Origin: Bacteroidales bacterium
Lineage (GTDB): Bacteria > Bacteroidota > Bacteroidia > Bacteroidales > Bacteroidaceae
Length of the DNA stretch: 33,380 nt
NCBI GenBank assembly: GCA_004555245.1
Contig: SFIS01000030.1
Span: 1 to 33,380, forward strand
Direction of reading: 5' to 3'
The notes under the pieces were generated by a model. That model made no database searches and was not told the origin of the DNA. It saw only the letters and a program-made list of their open reading frames with translations. Position 1 is the stretch's first letter. Every line of letters begins with the position of its first letter. A program made the position numbers and the translations under genes. Below are positions 1 to 7,528 of this stretch, piece by piece.

Positions 1-183
1 TCAGAGATTAACAACATCTGCATAAATCAACGAATTTGAATTTATTAACTAAATATATTTTGAAAATTTCATAGGAAGCACATCAAACTGTACACCCTAG
101 TTCGTAACCTATCTCGTGAGGGGAATAGCCTTGCAGGCTGGTCATTAATTACAAAACTTGAGACTCTGAAAAGATACATACAG
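1..183. other. Non-coding stretch at the window edge
   Basis: No credible reading frame is visible here on either strand. The first 70 bases are A+T rich. The only local structure is a small hairpin (AGCCT, tgc, AGGCT) near 127-139 without a T-run. Together with the three hairpins to its right, bases 1-494 carry no gene. It is probably the spacer between the minus-strand glucan cluster and whatever lies to the left. Confidence 0.5.
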
Positions 184-238
184 AAAAAGCCGGCAGCCTG
201 TGTCCCTCTCCCGCAAGAGACGACACAGGCTGCCGGCT
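184..238 (-). terminator. Strong intrinsic terminator at the end of the glucan cluster
   Basis: A perfect 16-bp inverted repeat (188-203 with 223-238) encloses a loop that can pair further (CTCT with AGAG). Read on the minus strand, the GC-rich stem is followed by TTTT (complement of 184-187) after the stem. This is the expected form of a rho-independent terminator for transcripts from the minus-strand genes above it. The stem could also stop transcripts from the left, but there is no T-run on the plus side. Confidence 0.8.
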
Positions 239-304
239 AACCGTTGGCTGGGGACACCACCGAGCCCCCGTATTCTTTCTTTCAACTCGTCAACTGAAAA
301 CTAT

Positions 305-377
305 AAGTGACATTACAACCATGACAATATCCAATGTGGCGGAGTGCACAGGCGTTGTCCTTGTTGTAATGTCACTT
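305..377. repeat. Long compound hairpin (15-bp perfect inverted repeat)
   Basis: Bases 305-319 are exactly complementary to 363-377. Inside lies a symmetric 3x3 internal loop, then five further pairs (GACAA at 323-327 with TTGTC at 355-359). No T-run follows on either strand, so it is not a standard terminator. It could be an RNA 3'-end stabiliser, a small structured RNA, or a miniature mobile element. I see no target-site duplication, which argues against the last. Confidence 0.6.
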
Positions 378-414
378 TGGGACACAGGTTCATACACATC
401 CCTTGTTGTCCCCC

Positions 415-431
415 GTTGTCTCTGTTGTCGT
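415..431 (+). repeat. 17-nt flank motif, copy A
   Basis: The sequence GTTGTCTCTGTTGTCGT occurs here and, identically and in the same orientation, at 14340-14356. The two copies bracket the whole glucan-degrading gene cluster. Both lie within a few dozen bases of TTGACAAG-like 8-mers. The function is unknown. Confidence 0.6.
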
Positions 432-478
432 CAAAAAAACTACCGTTGACGAGTTGACAAGGAAAATCCTTGTCAACT
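432..478 (-). terminator. Hairpin with delayed T-run after the 75-aa ORF
   Basis: A perfect 12-bp stem (452-463 with 467-478) has a 3-nt loop. It starts about 16 bases past the stop of the small ORF, in the minus direction. Seven T's (complement of 432-438) follow about 13 bases later, which is further than in an ideal terminator. The left arm is itself made of the TTGACAAG repeat, so the hairpin is built from repeat units in opposite orientation. Confidence 0.5.
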
Positions 479-494
479 TAAGAGAATCATCTTG

Positions 495-722
495 TCATTC
501 CCAGAGGCTTTTCCGGACTTTGTCGGTGGTGCGTAACCATCCCTCGTCTTCTTCCTCCCAGTCGTCGAAAGACGTCTGTTTGCCCATAAGTTCATCGTCT
601 TCGGCTTGCTGAGAACATACGGGAATGGTGGTGTCCATCGTGATGTCGAAACTGCCGGGCACCACGGTGATTGTCGGACGTATATATTTCTTTTTCTTTT
701 TCATACCTTTAGTAATTGTCAT
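495..722 (-). CDS. Small hypothetical protein, 75 aa, overlapping the GH66 stop
   Basis: I do not recognise a family for certain. The frame starts at an ATG that shares four bases (ATGA) with the stop of the 1861-aa GH66 gene, which suggests translational coupling. A second ATG at codon 7 begins MKKKKKYIRPTITVV, which looks more like a natural start. Short Bacteroidales proteins beginning with a lysine run and a YIxPxIxVV-like motif are common and uncharacterised. The second half is acidic (EDDELMGKQTSFDDWEEEDEG). There is no clear signal peptide or membrane segment. It is the last gene of the minus-strand series, and a terminator-like hairpin follows closely. It may be a real short protein or peptide precursor, or a chance frame. 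The coupled start and position favour a real gene. Confidence 0.55.
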   Translation of the reverse strand: MTITKGMKKKKKYIRPTITVVPGSFDITMDTTIPVCSQQAEDDELMGKQTSFDDWEEEDEGWLRTTDKVRKSLWE

Positions 723-3700
723 TTTATCACCGTTTTCTTACCGTTCATGATGTATATGCCCTTACGCACGGGACGTTCCACTTTCACGCCTTGCAGAGTG
801 TAGCATCCGTTGCCGCTGTCGCAGGCATCGTCTTTCCTTTGTAAGTCGAGGTCCGTCGGCTCGGAGAAGTCGAGAACCATCGTCCATCCCTTTGTGCCTT
901 GGGCATTAGCGTCGAGGAAGCCGGCTGGAAGCTGCAGATAAGCCGTGTTTACCGGGTTGTTCGCTGCGCCTGCCTGGAAGAAACCTATCGTCTTCTTCGT
1001 GTCGGCGTCCTTACGTTTCTTGAAGGCGAAGAGGTAGTTGTTCGTCCCGTCTTCGTTCGTCCACGGCAGCTTCGTGCGTTCTATCTGCGACTTCAAGAGG
1101 TTGTCCGCCGGGGAGGAAGCTGCGTATTCGGGCTGCGAATAATAGTCGAACGACATGTCTGTTTTGACGATTTCGCCCGATTTGCCCGACGTTGTCCCGT
1201 TTCTCGTTGCGAGAATGACGGCGGCTCCGGCAGGCAGCACATTCTTTCCGTCTATCGTCTCAAGCGGATATTTCATCAGCGTAACGGTATGGTCGGCCTT
1301 GTTCGCATTGCCGACATACAGCGCATCGACACCGTCGGGGATGACAACGGCGTAGTAGTCGCTGAAGGTCTTGAACGACTTGTATGCTCCGATCGGGTTC
1401 AACGCGTCTGTCGGTGTGCTGAACGTATATGCGCGGCGTATGGTGTAGAACGCTTCGGTCGGCATGGCGGTGTCGTCGGCAGAAGTGTTCTGAGAGACAT
1501 AGAGGCGTATGTAGTAGCCTGTTCCCTTCTGTGACGGCAGGCCGAAGCGGCAGGCATTCACCACTGAGGCGTTGTAGCTGTCGGAGAGGTTGCGGCAGGG
1601 CTGCAGCCAGTTGACATATTGTGTCTCCTTGTGGCCGTTGCTGCCTGTTTCAGACTTGTATGCCGTCGCCTCGGTAGAATTGCCGCCGGCATTGACAAGG
1701 TCTGCCGGCTCGTTGCTGTCTTCGCAGAACGAGAGGTTTGCAAAGCTCTTGCCCCATGCGAAGGCGAAGCCGCGGTTGGCCGCCATCGGCACGGGCTGTT
1801 CGTTGCCGTTACCGTCCGCGCCCTTGTAGCAGTAGCATCCGAGGCTGCTGTCATAGACAAGAGGGTAGGCGTGCGATGTCTGTTTCTCTGCGTTGGCAGA
1901 GCTCCATCCCTCACGCTCTCTGTCGTTGTCGTTCTGTCCGACAGCCGGGCCGAGGATATACAGACGTTTGTTGTCGGTGATGAGATAGGTGGATGTGGTG
2001 GTGTTGAGCGAGAAGGTGAACGATTCGCCTGTAGGCGTGAACGAAATCATCTGCTGCACATCGTCTGTCTGTATGTTGCGCCGTGTGTACAGGCCGCCTT
2101 TCAGTGCCGTGGCATTCACGCCGGTGTAGTCAGAGATGCCGCTTCCGCTGTACGGGTGCAGCCATTCCTCTTGCGGGCGTATGGCGTTCTTCCATAAGGC
2201 TATGACATCGGCGGATGGCGCGGCGGCGGATTGTAGCGTCGCGTTGTCGAAAACTACGAATGTGTATCCGCCTGTTTTCCATCCGTCGGTAGGGCGGTTG
2301 ACTGTCACGCGATATACGATGCTGTCGGCTGCCGTCTGTTCGGTGTCGTACAGCCTGCCGCCCTTATACCAGTATTTCGTCAGATTGCGCTGGTAGGCAG
2401 TCTTCTGCATCTCCATGCGGAACGGTTCGGAGTCTTTATCAGCGGCGTTCAGGTTGCCCACGAGCGAATAACCAGATGTTGCCTCCTCGCCGCCGAAGTT
2501 GGATTTGTTGATGAGGGCGGTCAGCGTGTAGCCGCGTCCCGGGTTGAAGATCCATGTCACCGACTTGCCGTTGTAGCTGTTCATCGTAGCGGCAGAGAAC
2601 TTGAACTCCGCTTCGCCGTTCACCTGCATGTCGTCGTATCGCTCGTAGCGCGCCACGTTGCCGGCGTCCTTAGAGTAGTTGCCCTCAAATTCGCCGCCTT
2701 CTGCATGGCTTTCGCTGTTGGGGTAGTAGTCGGCGAGGCCGGGCTTCATGCCGAGCGGATAGTCGGCGTTGATGGCGTGGCATGAATATTTCTTTCCGTC
2801 AGAGCTCTCTATGTAATAGCCGAAGTCGCCGTTGTTGATGCCCTTCAGCTGGAAATCCTGAAGGTTCAGCGACCACACCGTGCGCAGCTCTTTCCTGTCG
2901 CCGATGCGCTCCCGCGTAGGCGACATGGCGTAGCGTTTGCCGTTGAGCACCATGTAGTATGTTATGTTGTCAAGGTTCTCGTTCTTTGCGATGTAGAATT
3001 TCCATATCGTCTCGCCCGTGTTGCTGTCCTTGCCCACCTTCCACAGGTTGATGCGCACCTTGCCTGTCGCTTTCGCGGCGGGGAGGGTGTAGAGCAGGTT
3101 GCGTCCCTCGAAGTTGTATGTCTCAGGTCCCAGCTCGTTGTTTCCCCAATAGAATTGGGTGAACGAGAGGTCGTTGATGGTGTTCGTCAGATGGTTGTAC
3201 GCTCCGATATACTCTTTGTCTTTGGGCGAATAGAACTTGAACTTGAAGTCGCCGCTGTTGCCGCTGAGGTCAACATCGAGATACCAATATGCTCCGCCAC
3301 ACTGCACAAACTGCGTTCCGTCGAGCGCATTTCCGGGCACTACAAGCTGCGGATTGCCTTCCGATGCCGCCTGTGCGTATGTCGGCTCTTCGAAATACGC
3401 TATCGCCAGTCCTTTGTCTAAATAGTAGCCGCCCGAGTTCACGTTCTTCACCATGATGGTGTAGGTGGTGTTAGGCTTCGTTTCGAACCACCACGACCTA
3501 CCATCGTTGCCCGTGCTCGGGTTCGGCGTCGTGTTTTTATCGACCGGCACAGTCGCAAAATTTCCGGCTGTAAGGCTGACATCGCTGTCTCCTGACGGAG
3601 CGTAGATGTCGCTGAAGTTTCCGTTGACAATCTTGAACCTCAGATATTTATTTCCGACCGAACTGCCTGACTTGAAAGTGTAGGTGAACACGTCGTCAGC

Positions 3701-6304
3701 CATCTTGCGGTTCATCTCTGTCGTGTAGCTTTCCCAGTCGCCGGTGCCGAATGCGCCGTCGCAGAGGTACACCTTCGATTCCAACTTCGTGAAAGTGACG
3801 CGCATCGTGTTCAGATTCACCGTAATCTTATAGTTGCCCGACTGCTCTTTGGTGAACACCCATTTGTAGTCATGTTCGCTTTTGCCGTCGTATTTTACGA
3901 TGTCGTTCTCCGTTGCACCTTTCACAAACTGTTCTTGGTTCCAGTTGTCAGTGTTGCTGGTCACGAACTTGAACTCATTGGTTCCGTCGCCCGTTATCTC
4001 GCAGTTTCCGGAATATTCAAAGCCGTTCGCCGACTTTGTGAGCGGTATGGCTTTGGTCAGGTCCCAACCGGCTTTGGTGGCGCTTCCTACCACATACAGA
4101 TTGTCGTAGGTCCCTGCCGCCTTGTTCACATAGATTTTCATATTGTTCAGGTCGAGGGTGATGTGGTAGTCGCCTGTCTCCTTCACGGTGAACTTGTTGT
4201 CGGGGTAGGTTGATTTGCTCCTGCTGACAAGCAGGTTGCCGGAGTTTATGCCTGAGTTGAACTGATAGTCCTTGTATTCAGCATAGTAGCTGTAGTTGGT
4301 GTCCCAGTCTTTGCCGTTGACGAACTTGAACGTCTTTTCGTTTCCGTCCACATTTTTTCCGGCCTCCAAATGGACCTTCATGCTGAATGTCCTGCCGTCG
4401 GCGCTTTTGGTCATAGGCTGCGCGTTGGCGAGATTCCATTTTGCCTGGGTGGCGTCTCCGGTGATGTACATGTTCTCTTCTTCGTCCGTGCCTTCAAACA
4501 CCAGCATCGTCCAATATTCGAGCGACGGCACTGTGACCGACACGTTGTTGCCATCCTGCGTGAACGGCAGTTCCATCGGCACGCCGCCGTTCTTGTCCGG
4601 CGTGGCAGTCCACACCTTTGTGATGTGGCGTGATGTGGTGTAGGTTATCTGCACGTTCTCCTGTGTCACAGGCGCGGGGCGTGTGCCCTCAAGGTCGCGC
4701 CAAGAGAGGTCGTCGGTATTGCGGAAATTGAGCAGGTGCACAGCAATCATGTTATCGACTTTCTTCGCGAACGCCGTGATTTTATATCCCTGCGGCGGCC
4801 ATGCGTTGATGGGGTGTGTCGAAGAACTTATCGTAGGCGTGAACGCCGCCTTTGAGTCTATGCCGCGAAGCAGGTTCTGGTAGGCTGTCTGGAAATCGTA
4901 GTAGTGTATGAGCCGCTGCTTCAGCTCGTCGGTCATGGCAAGGGGCTTGGCAGGAAAGTACTCTCGCGTGAGCATGTGGTCGCCCATCTCAATGTGCGAG
5001 CCGCCGATGGCGAACATCACTGCGTCGGTGAGCAACGCGCCGGGAGTGTTGACGTTCTGGTCGGGATAGTCCCAGGCGTGGTCAGCCTTGTCGTAGTTGA
5101 TGTATGCGGCGAAGACGGTCTGCAGGTTGTGCTCGCTCTCCCGGTCGTTGTCTTGTATAATCTGGAAGAGGCTTTCGAAATTAGGCTGTTTCTCCCACAA
5201 CTCGTTGTAGCAGAAATCTACTGTCCGGGTACCATCGTCGAGTTTGGCACGGCAGATGCGGTGGGCGCCATAACTCTGGACGCTGTTCATCACGAGTCGC
5301 TTGTCTTTGCGGTGACCCTTCATCGCTCTGAGGAACAGCTCGTAGTTGTATTCCAGGTCTATGGTGTTGCCGGTTTTCTCAAAGACATTGCCTCGTCCGC
5401 CGAGCTGGTCTATCTGGTAACCGTCGAAGTCATAGTTGGCGTACACCTCATTGTAGCGGTCCTCAAGATAATTCTGCCAGTGCGGGTTGCCGGGGTTCAT
5501 GAGGTAGATATCACTCTGCCAGTTTGAAGGCAGATCATGAAAGTCCTGATACAGGTTGCCGTTGCCGTCTTTCTTGTATAAGCCCCAGTCTGAGCTTACA
5601 TAATCTTTCTCATATTCTTTCAAAGCACCGAAGCACAGGTTGTAGAAGATGGACTTCATGCCGTAGCGGTGCTGCACCTCGATGTATTTCTTCACGTACT
5701 CGGTGCCTATCCAGCGGTTGCTGACATCCTGATACCATTCTACAAAGTTGCCGTTTTCGAACTTTACGGGCCTGTGGTGTTTCCAGTGCCAGTCCTGGAA
5801 CTGCACGCCATTGATATGGAGGCGGTTGAGATATTTCATCTCCGCCTCGATGTTGGCGTACTTGTCGATAGTCTTGTTGTAGTCGTCGAACTCAGCCACG
5901 AAGCCGTAGCGCGGGAAGCGTGTCCAGTCGGACGACACATCAACGGCGATGGTACCTATGATATGCTCTGTACCGACATCACCGTTGTATTCCATGTAAT
6001 ACAGGTCAGCCATATAACCCATGAAATCTTTGTCGGGGGCTGTCCAGGTCCAGGTGTTGGATGTGACTATCTCTTTATGTATGAATGTGTTGTTGTGACG
6101 GTAGCGTACATACACCGTCTTGCCAGCCGGCAAAGTGCCGACAGCGGTGAAGGTGATTGTGCTGCCCGGTGCGTAGCATGCCTTGTCGGTGGACAGATCG
6201 AGTTGTGTGGCATCCGACACGACATCAAGTGCCGACACGGTCTGTGTCATGAAGAAAAGGCACAGCAAAAGCATCGAAATTCGGGATTTCTTAAGCCAAA
6301 ACAT
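719..6304 (-). CDS. Secreted giant GH66 dextranase-type enzyme, 1861 aa
   Basis: Probable endo-acting enzyme on alpha-1,6-glucan (dextran), glycoside hydrolase family 66; cyclisation to cycloisomaltooligosaccharides is the family's alternative activity. A signal peptide covers about residues 1-25 (cut after VSA). A beta-sandwich-like segment (about 30-125) precedes the GH66 barrel. The expected nucleophile is Asp299 in DGYQIDQLG and the acid/base is Glu368 in FCYNELW; their 69-residue spacing matches characterised members. Two SusE/SusF-like modules follow (about 612-728 and 735-838), then a possible third (844-970). A long tail of unassigned sequence follows, with a Prevotella-type beta module near 1640-1815. 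The final 30 residues (GVKVERPVRKGIYIMNGKK) resemble a type IX secretion C-terminal signal. At about twice the length of its paralogue at 7529-10162, the extra size lies after the catalytic domain. The ATG at 6302-6304 directly precedes the signal peptide. Confidence 0.9.
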   Translation of the reverse strand: MFWLKKSRISMLLLCLFFMTQTVSALDVVSDATQLDLSTDKACYAPGSTITFTAVGTLPAGKTVYVRYRHNNTFIHKEIVTSNTWTWTAPDKDFMGYMADLYYMEYNGDVGTEHIIGTIAVDVSSDWTRFPRYGFVAEFDDYNKTIDKYANIEAEMKYLNRLHINGVQFQDWHWKHHRPVKFENGNFVEWYQDVSNRWIGTEYVKKYIEVQHRYGMKSIFYNLCFGALKEYEKDYVSSDWGLYKKDGNGNLYQDFHDLPSNWQSDIYLMNPGNPHWQNYLEDRYNEVYANYDFDGYQIDQLGGRGNVFEKTGNTIDLEYNYELFLRAMKGHRKDKRLVMNSVQSYGAHRICRAKLDDGTRTVDFCYNELWEKQPNFESLFQIIQDNDRESEHNLQTVFAAYINYDKADHAWDYPDQNVNTPGALLTDAVMFAIGGSHIEMGDHMLTREYFPAKPLAMTDELKQRLIHYYDFQTAYQNLLRGIDSKAAFTPTISSSTHPINAWPPQGYKITAFAKKVDNMIAVHLLNFRNTDDLSWRDLEGTRPAPVTQENVQITYTTSRHITKVWTATPDKNGGVPMELPFTQDGNNVSVTVPSLEYWTMLVFEGTDEEENMYITGDATQAKWNLANAQPMTKSADGRTFSMKVHLEAGKNVDGNEKTFKFVNGKDWDTNYSYYAEYKDYQFNSGINSGNLLVSRSKSTYPDNKFTVKETGDYHITLDLNNMKIYVNKAAGTYDNLYVVGSATKAGWDLTKAIPLTKSANGFEYSGNCEITGDGTNEFKFVTSNTDNWNQEQFVKGATENDIVKYDGKSEHDYKWVFTKEQSGNYKITVNLNTMRVTFTKLESKVYLCDGAFGTGDWESYTTEMNRKMADDVFTYTFKSGSSVGNKYLRFKIVNGNFSDIYAPSGDSDVSLTAGNFATVPVDKNTTPNPSTGNDGRSWWFETKPNTTYTIMVKNVNSGGYYLDKGLAIAYFEEPTYAQAASEGNPQLVVPGNALDGTQFVQCGGAYWYLDVDLSGNSGDFKFKFYSPKDKEYIGAYNHLTNTINDLSFTQFYWGNNELGPETYNFEGRNLLYTLPAAKATGKVRINLWKVGKDSNTGETIWKFYIAKNENLDNITYYMVLNGKRYAMSPTRERIGDRKELRTVWSLNLQDFQLKGINNGDFGYYIESSDGKKYSCHAINADYPLGMKPGLADYYPNSESHAEGGEFEGNYSKDAGNVARYERYDDMQVNGEAEFKFSAATMNSYNGKSVTWIFNPGRGYTLTALINKSNFGGEEATSGYSLVGNLNAADKDSEPFRMEMQKTAYQRNLTKYWYKGGRLYDTEQTAADSIVYRVTVNRPTDGWKTGGYTFVVFDNATLQSAAAPSADVIALWKNAIRPQEEWLHPYSGSGISDYTGVNATALKGGLYTRRNIQTDDVQQMISFTPTGESFTFSLNTTTSTYLITDNKRLYILGPAVGQNDNDREREGWSSANAEKQTSHAYPLVYDSSLGCYCYKGADGNGNEQPVPMAANRGFAFAWGKSFANLSFCEDSNEPADLVNAGGNSTEATAYKSETGSNGHKETQYVNWLQPCRNLSDSYNASVVNACRFGLPSQKGTGYYIRLYVSQNTSADDTAMPTEAFYTIRRAYTFSTPTDALNPIGAYKSFKTFSDYYAVVIPDGVDALYVGNANKADHTVTLMKYPLETIDGKNVLPAGAAVILATRNGTTSGKSGEIVKTDMSFDYYSQPEYAASSPADNLLKSQIERTKLPWTNEDGTNNYLFAFKKRKDADTKKTIGFFQAGAANNPVNTAYLQLPAGFLDANAQGTKGWTMVLDFSEPTDLDLQRKDDACDSGNGCYTLQGVKVERPVRKGIYIMNGKKTVIK

Positions 6305-6449
6305 ATAACTGAAATGTTAGAGTATATAATTGTAGAAGAAACGGATGACGTACAGTTTTGTCCCCGTCGTAATATAAAAAAGCAATATCATGAGCAGTAG
6401 TTTTTCTGAATCTCTTGCCGCCGTGGCTCATGACAGAGGCGGAAGGGTA

Positions 6450-6538
6450 GGGGTGGGGCGGCTGCAAAGCAGAGGTGCAACAGTGAAGCAGGGGTGCGGC
6501 AGTGAAGCGGAGGTGAGGTTGTGAATCGGAGGAGAGGG
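6450..6538 (+). repeat. Degenerate 19-bp tandem repeat
   Basis: Three adjacent 19-bp units (6471-6489, 6490-6508, 6509-6527) share a pattern like RGRGGTGCRRCAGTGAAGC. A partial unit follows at 6528-6538 and a diverged longer one precedes at about 6450-6470. The repeat lies in the 280-bp gap between the 294-aa binding protein and the giant GH66 gene, so on the minus strand it would sit in the leader of the GH66 message. The rest of this gap shows no convincing -7 promoter element. A minus-strand 88-aa frame over the repeat looks like chance. Confidence 0.6.
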
Positions 6539-6584
6539 TGCCGCCATGTAGCGACACACCTCCCTCACGAACTTTGCAATCCTA

Positions 6585-7469
6585 TTATCTAACTAACACT
6601 TTAACAGTCTTTTTTCCCTGACGCTTCACGAAAACGCCGTTGGCAGGCTGTGCCACCTTCACGCCTGAGAGTGTGAACCATTCTGTCTGCGCATCCGTCT
6701 CGTCTGCGATGTCAGCGATGCCGGTGCCGGTGTCTTCTGTGATAGAGATGGTGAGATTCTTTGTGTCTGCCACGATGATGTATTTCGCCGCTTTCGTGAT
6801 GTTCCATTTGTTGTCATCGCCGCCGAACACCATCTTTGTGTCATCTGTAACGTCGCGCTGGTAGAAGGTCTGGCCGTAGCCGGTGTAGGTGTTGACGGCA
6901 ATTTTCATCTCGCCCTCATTCAGCTGGGCAGAGCCTTCAAGCACCATCGGGTTGTCGGCTCTCGGAGAGATTTTTACGCCATCGCCGAGGCTCCATCCGC
7001 CCGGTGTCGCCGAACCGATGAGCCAGAGTGCGGTGTGTTTGATCTCTGTCTCCTGATATGCAGCCTTCTTGACGGTGAGTGTCTTTGCGGCGAGGTTAGC
7101 CTCGATGTCGTAGTTTGCCGTCTCGGCGACCTGGAACTTGTTGTCGTTGGAGTTCTCCTCAGACGACACGAGAGCTGCCGCTACGCCTTCAGAGAGGGTG
7201 ACGGTGGCATCTCCGGCACGGTATTCCAGCTTGCCCCAATCTGCCTCCGTGAGGAACTTGAAGTCGCTGTTCGCCTTCAGTTGCACCGTAGCGGTGAAGA
7301 GGTCGGGGTTGGTCTCGTCTTTCATCATGACGATGGAGTTGTCGATTGCCCATCCGCCCCATACGCCGTCGCCTACGATGAGCAGACGCTCGGCGGCCTG
7401 TGATGTCAGTGTACTTGCCGCAAGAATGATGCAGCACAGGATTCTTTGTGTAAATTTCTTGATTGTCAT
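6585..7469 (-). CDS. Secreted SusE/SusF-like glucan-binding protein, 294 aa
   Basis: Probable non-catalytic carbohydrate-binding protein. The signal peptide is residues 1-25 (cut near SQA). Two SusE/SusF-type beta modules follow: about 27-135, beginning LLIVGDGVWGGW, and about 146-240, beginning LWLIGSATPGGWSLGDG. Each shows the family's GxxxxGGW opening and the later F-K-F pattern. The last 40 residues (FTLSGVKVAQPANGVFVKRQGKK) resemble a type IX secretion tail. No lipobox cysteine follows the signal peptide, unlike SusE and SusF themselves, so it is probably released or attached by another route. It lies 59 bp after the GH66 gene at 7529 and is likely co-transcribed with it. The ligand is inferred to be alpha-glucan from context only. 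Confidence 0.8.
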   Translation of the reverse strand: MTIKKFTQRILCCIILAASTLTSQAAERLLIVGDGVWGGWAIDNSIVMMKDETNPDLFTATVQLKANSDFKFLTEADWGKLEYRAGDATVTLSEGVAAALVSSEENSNDNKFQVAETANYDIEANLAAKTLTVKKAAYQETEIKHTALWLIGSATPGGWSLGDGVKISPRADNPMVLEGSAQLNEGEMKIAVNTYTGYGQTFYQRDVTDDTKMVFGGDDNKWNITKAAKYIIVADTKNLTISITEDTGTGIADIADETDAQTEWFTLSGVKVAQPANGVFVKRQGKKTVKVLVR

Positions 7470-7528
7470 AATTGTTGTTGTTTTTTTGGTTTGTATGATA
7501 TTGGTGTTGATAAAATTCCGTTCGGCGG

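Noticed and set aside
305..377. Possible miniature inverted-repeat transposable element
   Set aside because: The 15-bp ends are exact, but I see no target-site duplication and no second copy in the window, so I list it only as a hairpin.
5669..6400. Plus-strand open frame of 243 aa, and similar long plus frames at 899-1534, 1619-2197, 4904-5527 and 9398-10183
   Set aside because: They lie antisense to the GH66 genes, show no family motif, and the repeated resemblance between them simply mirrors the paralogous GH66 sequence. The GH66 frame has signal peptide, catalytic motifs and a proper end.
6291..6557. Minus-strand 88-aa frame in the gap before the giant GH66 gene
   Set aside because: It is translated from the 19-bp repeat and spacer, runs into the GH66 start in another frame, and shows no motif.
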